Positions 12,801 through 47,200 of a stretch of 64,000 nt of DNA are shown piece by piece. The translations under genes were made by a program, and so were the position numbers. Each line of letters opens with the position of its first letter. The first letter of the stretch is position 1. Below the pieces are notes generated by a model. The model was not told the origin of the DNA. It did not search any database and saw only the letters and a program-made list of their open reading frames with translations. Source of the stretch: Chondrosia reniformis (lineage: Eukaryota > Porifera > Demospongiae > Chondrillida > Chondrillidae); NCBI GenBank assembly GCA_947172415.1, contig OX359189.1:2874501-2938500 (forward strand). The letters run 5' to 3'.

Positions 12801-14802
12801 ATGCAACATGTGGGTAATAAAGTCCATCTAAAATCATTCCACTTGTTAATTACATTAATTAAGTGTTTCATTATGATTGACTGTACTTCTGTTTCATCTG
12901 TAACGGGTGTAGTGCCACATTTCCCACCTTATTTATAAGTTTAGCAGAATCTCACATTAATCTCTTTGGATCATTTTGATTCTTTAAGATGTTAACCAAA
13001 TAATTATTGACTGGTAATGCAGCTGTGTCTCCATCTAAACAAATAATTCATTTTAAATATAACACTTACTGTTATGACAGGCTTATGACTACGGGAGATT
13101 TTCTATTGACAGGAACTTATGTTTCTATTATTGAGGCTCTATAGATTTAACATTTGTATACGTACATGTGTGTACTCTGTCCCAAGTGATGACCACTTAA
13201 GTATTATTATAACTTTAGTTTTGTATTCTGGTGTTTTGTTTCCCTTTTTACGTAACTAGTATGTACTTGGATATTTATGGGAGGTTGCATTTTATTCAAC
13301 CATTAAGATCAGTCCCACTTATAAGTTGTGTATGTAGTCAGTCGTTAGCTAAGACTACTGGTCAGTTTTGTCCTTATGATCAAACAGTCGGTCATTAGTT
13401 GTATGTCCAACAACTTCTGCCACAAATTATGATTCCTTCTATTTTAGGTACATTCATATGCTCAGGCAAATGTAGTTTACAAATTCTAGTTGACTTAGTA
13501 CACAGTCAGTATACAGTATGAGGCTTCTCACTCCTCCGCTCATCATAAAACCATATACGTATATACTGTAACCTGGCTGAAGTATACGTACTGTACGTAT
13601 ATAAAGGATGTCTGACTTACGTATTTAAACACTTGGTCTTATCAAGTTGGTGTAAGTGAGGAAATTTGGCATACATACGTATGTCTAGAATGCAATGGCT
13701 ATGTAATACATGTTTTTTCCCAATTTTCCTAATTAACATATAAAGTGTACCAGGATACGCTTGCATGATGTCCATCATCATTTGTTTAAATCAATAAAGG
13801 TGGTCCTTCATTAATAATTCTAGTTGACTGTGATTCTTATGAGTATATACGTACGTATATAGGTTTATGATGAACGGAGGAGTGACAAGCTCTATATACC
13901 GACTGTGTACTGAATGACCTTGCCAATCATGATGTAATTATCCATAGGATGTAATCTAGTTGGATTTCAGTTGTAATAGCTGCATGGTCACATTTAATTG
14001 TTTATGAATTTGAATTTGATAGCTTTTATTTCCCCATTACTGTATTCATAAAACTGAAGGTTAATAAAACATGCAAGTGTGCAATCTAACAGGAAACAAG
14101 AATATCATGCTTCTAAATGTACGTATATACACACACATATTTATATTCTTCTAGTTAATTTTCCACCAAAGTTTCTTTTGTGACATTAGGTTATTGGGAC
14201 GTGCAACTTACTTTCATTGTTCCATGAGATTAGTTCAGTTGAGCACTCAGCAACAAATTGAATGTTTTCACCCATGAGTCTTCATCGCCTAAGTGATGAT
14301 GAGTGTGCAAAAGGCCAGTTTCAATAGAAAGTTAAATAATGTTGCCACAGTAACGGGCAGTGAATATAAAAGAGGATAAAATTAAAGTTTCAAATATCAT
14401 TATTGTCTACAGATTACTTAACTTGTGATGTAGTAATGCCTTCATTACTACTTTGGATGATTCACTTACGTATCTCTGTACATTTGAATGATCTTTATGG
14501 AAGGTATAATCTCTCACTTTTTGGAGCATCTAAATTTGAATAATGATGTTTTTAAATTTCTCTCTATCCTTTTACACTACAACATTATGTTATCCCAGAA
14601 GTGCAAATTAAAAAAATCATATTTATCTTATAGGCATGTTCAAACAAGTAATGAAGAAGCAATCAAGTTTTATGAAAGGTTTGATTTCAAGATTGTTGGT
14701 ACAAAAGAGGACTATTACAAAAGAATTGAACCTCCTGATGCTTACATCTTAGAAAAAGAATTAGGACAAACAGTAGATATTGCCAGTATTCAGTCACAGT
14801 AA
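6805..14802 (+). CDS. NAA50: N-alpha-acetyltransferase 50 (NatE catalytic subunit), five exons, 167 aa
   Basis: NAA50 transfers acetyl from acetyl-CoA to N-terminal Met of proteins and acts in the NatA/NatE complex on ribosomes; it is also needed for sister-chromatid cohesion in animals. Exons are 6805-6818, 6903-6996, 7268-7310, 7702-7885 and 14634-14802; phases close to 168 codons, and the family length is about 169. Diagnostic features: IELGDVTHHNLKQLKKIN at the start, the substrate-pocket FPISY (residues 28-32), GELAKLAYFNDIVVGAVCCR, LYIMTLGCLAPYRRYGIGTK holding the acetyl-CoA binding RRxGIG loop, then YLHVQTSNEEAIKFYERF and YYKRIEPPDAYILEKEL. The first exon codes only MPSG plus two bases, and the G at the junction completes a Gly codon. 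Intron 4 is unusually long (6.75 kb) and contains several transposon relics. The gene is intact, and the C-terminal tail is lineage-specific. Confidence 0.95.
8455..8650. mobile_element. MITE family 2 copy
   Basis: It shares GGGTCACTGATAAAGGGTGG, TGTCTGGCCCAGTGGAGAAG, CCTCCAAAGTTCTCACTAGA and TAGTTCCCTATAGGCC with the copy at 21235-21445. It is non-coding and lies inside NAA50 intron 4. Confidence 0.65.
10445..10770. mobile_element. two MITE family 2 copies fused head to head (palindrome)
   Basis: The left half reads CTAGGTTTAGTTCCCTATAG then AAAGTAGATGTAGAATGTTG and TAGATTCTTCATATAAAC. The right half carries the same words in reverse complement (GAATAATCTAATACACC, CTACATCTACTTTAAAG, CAATAGGGAACTAAACCCAG), then the outer part ending CAGCTGTTTCTGGGAAT and GACCCTTGGAATCTTTGTGA. 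The result is a large interrupted palindrome capable of forming a hairpin. Confidence 0.65.
13499..13909. mobile_element. MITE with long (about 65 bp) inverted repeats
   Basis: The left end contains CACAGTCAGTATAC, CACTCCTCCGCTCATCATAA and ATATACGTATATAC. The right end contains the reverse complements GTATATACGTACGTATATAG, TTATGATGAACGGAGGAGTG and TATACCGACTGTGTA. There is no open reading frame. It lies in NAA50 intron 4. Confidence 0.7.
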
Positions 14803-31293
<16,491 letters not shown>

Positions 31294-32468
31294 ACTTGCA
31301 AGAAGTCCCCTTTGTACACATAAATCCTCTACTGTTCATTGACATTTTACATCATGACACCTGACACTGTAACTTAAGCTATGCACCACCATTTCTAGTG
31401 CAGAGGACATCTTTGTATACTAATTACATTAAAAGAATGACTTCCTTTAAGCACATTTGAATGTGAGATGTTCCAGGGAACGTTTTTCTATTTAACTTCA
31501 TAAATGAAGGCTTATTTCCTCTCTTATAAGGTACGGTATATACACAATGCCTGAAGGTATATGTATATAGCATGTTTGTGCCAAGGTAAGTTTGACTATG
31601 TGATACGCATACAGTTTAACATCAAGTGAGGATTTCTTCTTTGTGAAACTTATTCTCAAGGTGTTATTATGCATATGTCTCTCAACTCTGAGTACAGATC
31701 TATCTGATACATAAAGAAGGGCAACATTTGCCAAACTTAATTTTTAGGGACTGCCACAGGGAGCCCCTTATATTGTTTTCCTTTGCTGATTCCGTTTTTA
31801 TGGTTTCATGATACAGGGAAAGATAGATGTTTATATATAGATAGGCATGTCGTACGATGTCCCTTGTGTGCAAGTTACCGAATGGTCTCTAACCGAGTGA
31901 TCATATGAATGCATGCAACTGTCAGTATTCCCAGGTCAATCTTAAGGCAAATTATATCTGCTGTGATTATTAGCTGGGAGACCCCTTTAAGACTGGAGCT
32001 TTTGTTGATATAATTATAGCATCCAGATGTATCGTCTTCAGTCTATACCAAGGTGTGAAAAGGTAATTGGTAGATCATGTGTTCTACCTTGGATGATCTG
32101 TATAAACTACTACTATCTATGCAGAGGCTGAGGATATCAAAGCCTAGCTGCAGTGTGACTGAAGTCTTGTACTGTTTAATATACTTGATTATGATTATCC
32201 TAGGAGTCTCAATTGCAGTATTTTCAACGTGTTGTAAATATTTGGCCCATCACAATAAGATATTTTTGGATATATGTACACGTGTACTCATTTCCTCAGT
32301 CACATGCATGTACACAATGATTAAGATGAAACTCCAACTGATACTATATACTAATAGAAAATAATACACTGCAAAGATCTAGAGAAAACTAAATGCATAC
32401 ATACAACACAAACCTAATGACTATAGCTCTAAACATATAGCTGATTGAAATATGTTCAGTTGATAGAG
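31294..32468. other. SIK 3' UTR and intergenic sequence
   Basis: An ATTAAA at 31428-31433 could be the SIK poly(A) signal, about 135 bp past the stop. The rest shows no exon or repeat array. SIK and the minus-strand collagen-like gene converge here. Confidence 0.5.
31428..31433 (+). terminator. candidate SIK poly(A) signal (ATTAAA)
   Basis: The common variant hexamer ATTAAA lies 135 bp after the SIK stop codon and is the nearest such signal downstream. It is assigned by position only. Confidence 0.35.
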
Positions 32469-33138
32469 TTAATACTTGGTGCAGACAACACATGCAAGTT
32501 CCTTGCGACTGTAATAAGGTGGGCAAGGGAAAACACTACACAGTGGTTCCACGAAATACAGATCATGAGCATTAATAGTATCATCGCTGCTACCGGGAAC
32601 AGAAGTTGCATGTTCATCAACACACACATATTCACCTTTATAATAATTATGATGTGTTGACATTAGGTAACCATCATATTCTTCAGTCCATCCTGAGGGA
32701 CAGTTATGCAAAGCTGGAAACATGTACAACTTTGACCTGCTAGTCTCACACACAGCACATGGCATATTGTGCTGATGGAGACCACGGCTGAGTGGACCTT
32801 GACTTGTTTCATATTCAACTGGAGAGATGTATGTTCCTCCCGGATGGTTCCAATTATAACTGAGGTATTGAGGATTGTGTGGTAGACACAAGAGGTTGGC
32901 TCCTCCTCCTTTTTGTCGATACCCTGATCCACCAGCTATTCCATACATGACTCTGTAAGTTCCTGACCTACAGGAGGTTCTCCCCCATCTAGTGTACACT
33001 GTACCAGCTGCTATATACGTAGGTAAATATAAAAAATATGAAATATGTTAATCGAACATGATGCAATTAGCACACACCTTCTGAAATTGTCACTTTTAAT
33101 AGTAACAGTACAAGACCAATGAACATTTTCTGTTGCAT
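32469..33138 (-). CDS. secreted short-chain collagen C4-like (spongin type) non-collagenous domain protein, two exons, 200 aa
   Basis: Exons on the minus strand are 33138-33078 and 33010-32469, with phases agreeing, and TAA at 32471-32469. The first exon codes a clear signal peptide (MQQKMFIGLVLLLLKVTISE). The mature part reads VYTRWGRTSC, then GYRQKGGGANLLCLP, YISPVEYETSQGPL, MPCAVCETSR, CPSGWTEEYDGYLM, EYVCVDEHATSVPGS, VEPLCSVFPCPPY and ELACVVCTKY. This matches the cysteine-rich C-terminal domain of sponge short-chain collagen C4, where it follows a Gly-X-Y triple helix. Here no Gly-X-Y repeat is present, so it would be secreted on its own or act as a lectin-like or matrix-binding module. 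About nine cysteines suggest disulphides. Identification from motif memory; function unproven. Confidence 0.85.
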
Positions 33139-33553
33139 CTTCTGGTTTAAAAGATTTTCAGCTTTAGAACTCTTAATTTAGTCAAATATTAAAGTTCCTT
33201 TTGGCAACCAATCTGATACATCTCTGCTGAGGTCCCTCTTATATATGTACCATTACCTTTATTAACATTTTCAGTGATATCTATTACTGGCAACTGTACT
33301 ATATATCTTCCACTAATTTAATTAGGAATCAATCACCTATGGCTTATAGACATTGCATTGGTTATATAATAGTATATTATCCAGGACCTGCGTACATATA
33401 CATTCTGTTCGATTTGGTCTTTCTAATCTGTGATTATACTGTCTCTAACTTACAATTAGGTGCTTCTTATTATTATAGTTATATATACAATGGCTATGGA
33501 CTATAATTTGCCCTGGTTGTCCCAGCAACGGAGTGTATTTCTATATACATATA

Positions 33554-34495
33554 TCATAGAGTACGGTAGTACTCTATAAGTAGGGATGGCCGAAAAAAAA
33601 CATGGCCGCCCTATTCAATGTATTATCAATTAACACCTCATAAATCAACAACGTTCAGATTTTCGGTTGCATTCGTGTGTTTGCAGTCGTTTTTGCATGC
33701 TTTTCTAAACGCCAAAACATGTTACGATGCTCTACAACCTTCGCAAAGTGGTTAAACCGAAATAGGCCAAATTCTGCAATTCCTCATTTTTTCTTCTTCT
33801 TCTTCTTCTTTTTTCAAATGAGCTAGCGCTAACATGCGAACTTACGCAGGTACATACAAATACTAAATCGTCATGAATGTTTCCGAACTAGGGAATAGGC
33901 TACCCTAGATTTCAACGCGCTCCAACCGAAGCGTGTTACTTTTGAAAGTGCCAAATTTAGGGCCTCTTTGAACGCCATTTTTTAATTAAGTTTCAAATTC
34001 TCTATATAAAATAAGTAACCCGAATGAGTAATATTTGTGGTACTGCCGTTACCCGCGATCGAATTTCTTAGTCGCTTTGCAGGGCCTATATACAGTCGTA
34101 TTCTTAACGATTATGGACCCTTTAATATCCTAAACTGAATGTTAAAGAACGGTAGAAAACATCTTATCAAATTTGGGATCTTTTCGGACGCCATTTTTTA
34201 ATTTAGAGCTCTCTATTATATCGTCTATTCTGCTACTTTATTTCGAGTTTTCGCCAATAAAACTTTCAAAACAAATATTAACAAGAAAAAAGGAGCAATA
34301 CAAGTTAAATAAAAACATTCAAAAATGAAGTTAAAAGTAAGGATGGCACTATAACAGTGATTGGCACATCTAGAAAAAGTAACGAAACAAGAAAGTGATC
34401 ATATGGTAAGGCTAACATTGCAGAAGTGGCATACTGAAACTTAACTATACACATCACTTCTATGTTTGGGCGCATCGATCCCTACTTCTAGTATA
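33554..34495. mobile_element. non-autonomous DNA transposon, family 3 copy A
   Basis: The left end is TCATAGAGTACGGTAGTACT followed by AGTAGGGATGGCCG; the right end is TTGGGCGCATCGATCCCTACTT. AGTAGGGAT and ATCCCTACT are inverted. Shared with copy B (38898-39655) are ATGGCCGCCCTAT, AATAGGCTACCCTAG, GGACGCCATTTTTTAATT, ATCTAGAAAAAGTA.CGAAAC and CACATCACTTCTATGTTTGG. There is no transposase frame. Confidence 0.7.
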
Positions 34496-34680
34496 TCCAT
34501 GATGCACCCAAACATAGAAGTGATGTGTATAGTTAAGTTTCAGTATGCCACTTCTGCAATGTTAGCCTTACCATATGATCACTTTCTTGTTTCGTTACTT
34601 TTTCTAGATGTGCCAATCACTGTTATAGTGCCATCCTTACTTTTAACTTCATTTTTGAATGTTTTTATTTAACTTAGAAT
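34496..34680. repeat. inverted duplication of the last about 165 bp of transposon A (foldback)
   Basis: From about 34502, GCACCCAAACATAGAAGTGA through AATGTTTTTATTTAACTT is the near-exact reverse complement of about 34302-34468. The two arms flank a spacer of about 30 bp and could form a very long, almost perfect hairpin, which suggests aberrant transposition or hairpin repair. Confidence 0.85.
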
Positions 34681-35399
34681 AAACACATGTGTTAGTTCCG
34701 GTGCATAGGAGACACAATCTATTTGTACTTAATTTGATTAGCTTTCAATTGATTCCCAATCAATTCTACTATGAGAAACATGATTATTTGGCTGCAGCCA
34801 CACAAGTGTGGGCAGTCTAAAATTTCTATTATGAATTTATACTATTGCAATTACTATAATAAGTAATACACAGTTACAAACAACTTCTGTAATTTAATAA
34901 TAGTCCAAGTTTTATATAATCACTGCAATGTAGAGTATATAAGTTAGTAGGCACATTAAAAAATGTACAGCTATATATGCAGAATATATTATACTAGACC
35001 AGCAGCTATTATAGGTGTTGTACATGGTGGAGATACATTGCATGGTGTTTCATGTATCATTAACAAATATCTCACAATTTTAAGAATGATATCAATAATG
35101 AAATGAAGTCTTACTTAAGCTTCTCAGCTTTCTAATATTGTGATGGTCTGCAGTCGACATGTAATGAATCATGTTTTACTGGGTGATTCATTAGTTGCTT
35201 CTTTGTTCTTCTGAACCCAAATATAAATGTGCTATATATATAAAAGAACTGCAGATATGATCAGTGACATGCATGAAGATGTCTTACAAATGAATCTCGA
35301 CAGTTGGCTCCTGGAATCCTGTACATGCATATACGTATCATGTGGTGGGTTATACATACCAGTGTTTTAACCATGACATTGATTATAATCGAGTGGGTG

Positions 35400-35580
35400 T
35401 CATATACAGGATTACATGTGCCAACTGTCAAGCTTCATAGATAGGACAGACAAGTCGGAGGCTCCAGCAATGCTTAGATGAACATAAGAGAACAGTAAGG
35501 TAGGCAGATTTAATAGTGGAGCATGCCTGGACAGAGGGGTCTGCTATTGATTGATGAAGAGTCCAGACCCTGGCATGTCC
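35400..35580 (+). pseudogene. GIY-YIG endonuclease fragment of a retroelement (Penelope-like suspected)
   Basis: Reading plus strand from about 35440: GQTSRRLQQCLDEHKRTVR, a TAG stop, then ADLIVEHAWTEGSAID. This matches the YIGQTxRxLxxRLxEHK..V and S.LAEHA...H.IDW pattern of GIY-YIG domains attached to Penelope-like and related retroelements. The catalytic GIY and YIG tyrosines upstream are lost, and there is an internal stop. It is a dead remnant. Confidence 0.5.
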
Positions 35581-36084
35581 ACCTGACTGCATGTCCAAGA
35601 TCACCCAGGAGGCCACTCCTGACACACATAATAGGGACCGTGGAACATTGCCTCCAGAGTCAGATGGCTTACCAGCATGGAGATAGAACATCTAGAACAA
35701 CCTGACATTTTATGTAAATTCCATCCTTACATCATAATAACTCACATCATGTTTACCCATTCACCCCATCAGTCGGCCAGTATTGTACAGAAAGACGGCT
35801 ACATAGTTTCCAAATGTCTACTATATAATTTGAAGCAGCTAGGGGTTCAATTTTTCGGATATATAGTGTAATCGTATAGAGTAAGATTCGTTATAATATA
35901 TATATATATATATACGTATGTATAAATTTATATATATTAATAATATGAATAATGGACTACAGCACTTTGGTCAAAATTAGTGTGTACTTAATATATGTTA
36001 AAAATCCACATATTATTCAAGATACTTGTGTAGTATTCAATATATGTACACGGCTGTAATTAACCACAGGGCAATTCAGTTTGT

Positions 36085-36265
36085 GACACTCATGGAACTA
36101 ATGATCACTAGAGACTTTTGAAGGTTGACATCACCCTCAGTGAAAAACAACTTCATTTCCATTTCTCCCGTGTAGCTCTACCTGTTCTAGCAATCCTGTG
36201 AATGTAGCTGACTCATTTAGGGTGTAAAAGTCGTAATTCATCATCATATTCACCAAAACTTAGAC
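36085..36265 (-). pseudogene. DDX52-like DEAD-box helicase exon relic, copy 1
   Basis: On the minus strand one frame gives MMNYDFYTLNES and the next frame gives YIHRIARTGRAT. Together they match DDX52/ROK1 'VINYDFPT..EYIHRIGRTGRAG' (motif VI of DEAD-box helicases). A stop and frame changes show decay. Sequence matches copies at 36735-36905 and 38145-38325. Confidence 0.6.
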
Positions 36266-36734
36266 AAATTAATTTGGCTATAGCGATGCTTTCTGGTTTA
36301 AGTGCTTTGATAATTGACATGTTAATCCTGTAAATTCCTGCTTTCCTTCAACAAACAATATTTCTTGTTTAGTTCTGAATTCAATTAACCTACAACAGCT
36401 ATGGCTCCTTAGAAGACCAAAAGGTACAGATAAATAGACATAATATTGAAAATGTCCTGGAATTATATAATCCCATCAGCTGAACCAGGAAAGATACCTT
36501 ATACATATTCAATTATTAGGTACCATACACAAGTACTTGTGTATGGTACATAATGATTGAGACTATAACCAGTTAGAAATACAGGGACAGTCTGGGAAGG
36601 ACAAATTTGCCTATGCATGTAGAGGCTAAATTTACATATGGCTACAACATTGTGGTCAAATGCATAAAATATTTTAGGTATTATTCAAGACACTTGTGTA
36701 CATGGCTGTTATTAACCACAGGGCAATTCAGTTT

Positions 36735-37380
36735 GTGACAATCATGGAACTAATGATTACTAAAGACTTTAAAGGTTGACATTACCCTCAGTGAAAAACA
36801 ACTTCATTTCCATTTCTCCCAAGCAGCTCTACCTGTTCTAGCAATCCTGTGAATGTTGCTGACTCATTTAGGGTGGAAAAGTCGTAATTTATCACCATAT
36901 TTAGGAATATTTGACTATGGTGATGCTTTTTGGTATTAATGCTTTGATAATTGACATCTTAATCCTGTAAAATATAGAACTACTGTAACAAATTTCTTTA
37001 GTCACAATATGTGTAAACATTCTAACTTGAAAATCAAAAATCTACGAAATCATGCAATCGTTTACGCTATATTTTGATATGCTAAAAGAATTAGCCTTCC
37101 AACTGCCTGACGTGAGTTTACTGTGACAAATGTGGATATAATGTGTGCCTGAATACTTGTAAAAAGTAACAGTGTATATTGAGTACTCCTTATTCCTTCA
37201 TACAATAGCATATACATAAATTACGAGATCCAGTGTACCTTTCCTTTCCAAAATACTAGTCGACAATATTGTTCCTTACAGCTTGTGTTCGGTCAGTATG
37301 AATCACTTCAACATTGACATGATGCCGTCCTAGATCAGTTCATGAAAGAGTTTCTTAGCATGACCAGTTGACTGTACAAA
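36735..37380 (-). pseudogene. DDX52-like helicase exon relics, copy 2 (two exons)
   Basis: In minus-strand order, 37375-37275 codes GHAKKLFHELI, a stop, then DGI..V and a FILTEHK-like stretch, equivalent to DDX52 '[24 protein letters not shown]'. At 36905-36735, MVINYDFSTLNES is followed, after a frame change, by IHRIARTGRAA and a NGNEVVF tail (compare GKAITFFTEDD). The exon order is right for a decayed intron-containing gene, so this is a DNA-level duplicate and not a retrocopy. Confidence 0.65.
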
Positions 37381-38144
37381 TATACTAACATTGGGGGACT
37401 AAATCCGTATAAACATTAAGATAGTACAAATAATACGAATATCATATAAGAAATATAATGAATAGTGCAGCAAAATGTTCATCTTCACGATGAGAATGAC
37501 TGTTGTGTGGTCCTGTCGTAAGCACATAACACAATCTGGTATATAAACCCTAAATTCTTACATAAATTTAAAAGTTATTCAGAATTTGGGTCATTTTCAG
37601 CTATTTCTTGTACAAAGTATACAAATTTGTATATAAAACTGTATACACTTGTACAAGAAACAGCTGCATATTCTGAATAGCTGCTATTTAACATTAAGGG
37701 GTTATACCAGATTGTGCATATAGTGTGACTACCTTTTAATGATTTCTCACATTCCTTTTAATCCTGCTTCCCTTCAACAAACAAAATTTCTTGAATTCAA
37801 ATAACCTACAACAGCTATGGCTCCTTAGAAGACCAAAATGTTTTGATAAATAGACATAATATTGAAAATGTCCTGGAATTATATAATCCCATCAGCTGAA
37901 CCAGGAAAGATACCTTATACATATTCAATTATTAGGTACTGTACACAAGTACAAAAAACTGACTATAACCAGTTAGAAATACAGGACAAATTTGCCTATG
38001 CATGTAGAGCTAAATTTACATATGGCTACAACATTGTGGTCAATTGTAAATGCATAAAATATTTAAGGTATATATTATTCAAGACACTTGTGTTATATTC
38101 AATATACATGGCTATTATTTAACCACAGGGCACTTCAGTTCATG

Positions 38145-38470
38145 ACACTCATGGAACTAATGATCACTAAAGACTTTTGAAGGTTGACATCACCCTCAGT
38201 GAAAAACAACTTCATTTCCATTTCTCTCATGCAGCTCTACCTGTTCTAGCAATCCTATGAATGTAGCTGACTCATTTAGGGTGGAAAAGTCGTAATTCAT
38301 CACCATATTCGATCAGCAAAACTTAGAAACATTGGCTATAGCGATGCTTTCAGGTTTAAGTGCTTTGATCTTTAACGAAATGCTCTGACAATATTGTCCC
38401 TTACAGCTTGTGTTCAACATTGACATGATGTCATCCTAGATCAGTTCATGAAAGAGTTTCTTAGCATGAC
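38145..38470 (-). pseudogene. DDX52-like helicase exon relics, copy 3 (two exons)
   Basis: 38470-38355 codes GHAKKLFHELI, a stop, and then DNIVRAFR (compare DDX52 'RDNTVHSFRAGK'). 38325-38145 repeats the INYDF..TLNES / IHRIARTGRA pair. Together with 36085-37380 this makes three copies of the motif VI exon and two of the preceding exon. Confidence 0.65.
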
Positions 38471-38897
38471 CAATTGACTGTACAAATATACTAACATTGG
38501 GGGAATATAAATCCGTATAAACATTAAGATAGTACAAATAATACGTATATCATATAAGAAATATAATGTATAGTGCAGCAAAATGTTCATCTTCACGATG
38601 AGAATGACTGTTGTGTGGTCCTGTCGTAAGCACATAACACAATCTGGTATATATATAAACTAAAAAGCTATTCAGAATTTCAGCTGTTTCTTGTACAAAG
38701 TGTACAAATTTGTACCCTTTCAATATAAAACTGTATACATTTGTATAAGAAACAGCAGCAAATTCTGAATAGCTGCTGTTTATAAGATTTTAAGGGTTTA
38801 TACCAGATTGTGTTACATAGTGTGACTACCTTTTAATGATTTCTCACACTCCTATTATTAGTTGGCCTGTTTGCCTGTCAGGTAATAACAACCACCA

Positions 38898-39655
38898 TCA
38901 TAGAGTACGGTAGTACTCTATAGTAGGGATGGCCAGAAAAAAATGGCCGCCCTATGTAATGTATGGTGTCTCGTGTACGGTAAAATCGACTGTAGCACTC
39001 GTCGTGAAGGAGCGCTCGAATTGTAATTGAATTCTAAACAAAAATATAACTTACCCAAAGTTCAGAGATAACCATTAAATAAGCGGAAGATCAGCAGCGA
39101 ACGAAAAAACCAAAAGCCGCTATCTTGAAAAATTCCTCACTTTCTCGGTCTTATTATTATTATTATTCTTTCATTTCTTGAGCTACCGCTCGTGTCGAAG
39201 GAAATAACTTATTCCCATTGATACAAATCGTACCAAATCGAATCTGAACTAGAGAATAGGCTACCCTAGGTTTGAACGCGTTCTACACGAAGTATGTTAT
39301 TTCTGAAGGTGTTAAGAGTGGGACTTTTTCGGACGCCATTTTGTAATTAAGATTTCTGGGTTATCTGCTCTCTCTCTCTCTCTCTCTCTTTGCAAATTTA
39401 TCGCCAAGAGAATACTTACAAAATAAATTTTAAATATTAAGAAAAAAGGGGCAAAATAAAAACATTTTAAAAAAATGAAATTAGAAGTAGGGATGACCTA
39501 TGCAACAAATGACAAACACATCTGGAAAAAGTAGCGAAACAAGACAGTGACCATGTGATAAGGCATACTGAAATTTAAGTGACTTAACCATACACATCAC
39601 TTCTATGTTTGGGCGCACCATCCCTACTTCAGCTATCATGATACTGTACTACATG
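38898..39655. mobile_element. non-autonomous DNA transposon, family 3 copy B
   Basis: It begins TCATAGAGTACGGTAGTACT then AGTAGGGATGGCCAG and ends TTGGGCGCACCATCCCTACTTC. AGTAGGGATGG and CCATCCCTACT form the inverted repeat. It is shorter than copy A, with internal deletions, a (CT)n tract near 39368 and no transposase. It ends less than 100 bp upstream of the V-ATPase A start codon. Confidence 0.7.
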
Positions 39656-39733
39656 ATACTGATGTGTTCACTCTCTCGTAATTGCATAATGTGATGACGT
39701 CATTAATCATATGACTGTGTTGCAACCAAGAAA

Positions 39734-46916
<7,183 letters not shown>

Positions 46917-47085
46917 CTTTTAAGACCCCAAAAAATAATTAGTTTAAGTACTTATTAATTCTATTTGTATAAACAATTATTAATAGCTAGCTGTGACTTG
47001 TTTACTTAGCAATGCATTCATACCTATGTACACTAGGAAATTGAAATGAAAGCAGCCTTCAATCCATGTTGAAACGAAAATGAGG

Positions 47086-47091
47086 AATAAA
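47086..47091 (+). terminator. poly(A) signal of V-ATPase A (AATAAA)
   Basis: A canonical AATAAA lies 170 bp after the V-ATPase A stop and 110 bp before the next gene's start codon. Confidence 0.55.
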
Positions 47092-47200
47092 AAAGGTTTA
47101 ACAAAAATACTTCGTGCATTCGTATTATATAAAGGCATATATATAATAAATCATGCAATCACATAAGCAGTAAAACTTTAGAGCTCCAAGATATACGTAG

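Larger units (their letters stand above)
7886..14633. other. 6.7-kb intron 4 of NAA50
   Basis: No nested gene could be supported on either strand. The intron holds MITE family 2 copies (8455-8650 and a head-to-head pair at 10445-10770), a long-inverted-repeat MITE at 13499-13909, and scattered TACGTA/ATATAC tracts. The longest open frame (12102-12428) shows no family resemblance or splice logic. Confidence 0.7.
33139..39733. other. 6.6-kb gene-poor region rich in transposon and pseudogene debris
   Basis: Between the collagen-like gene and the V-ATPase gene no intact gene is visible. The region holds two related non-autonomous transposons (33554-34680 and 38898-39655), a GIY-YIG retroelement scrap (35400-35580) and repeated DDX52-like helicase fragments (36085-38475). 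In 34690-35390 and 35700-36080 I see only AT-rich sequence, including a TA microsatellite near 35898. Confidence 0.65.

Noticed and set aside
32077..32364. Open frame of 95 codons with a hydrophobic stretch downstream of SIK
   Set aside because: A single hydrophobic run in AT-rich DNA is expected by chance; no family match and no poly(A) or splice support.
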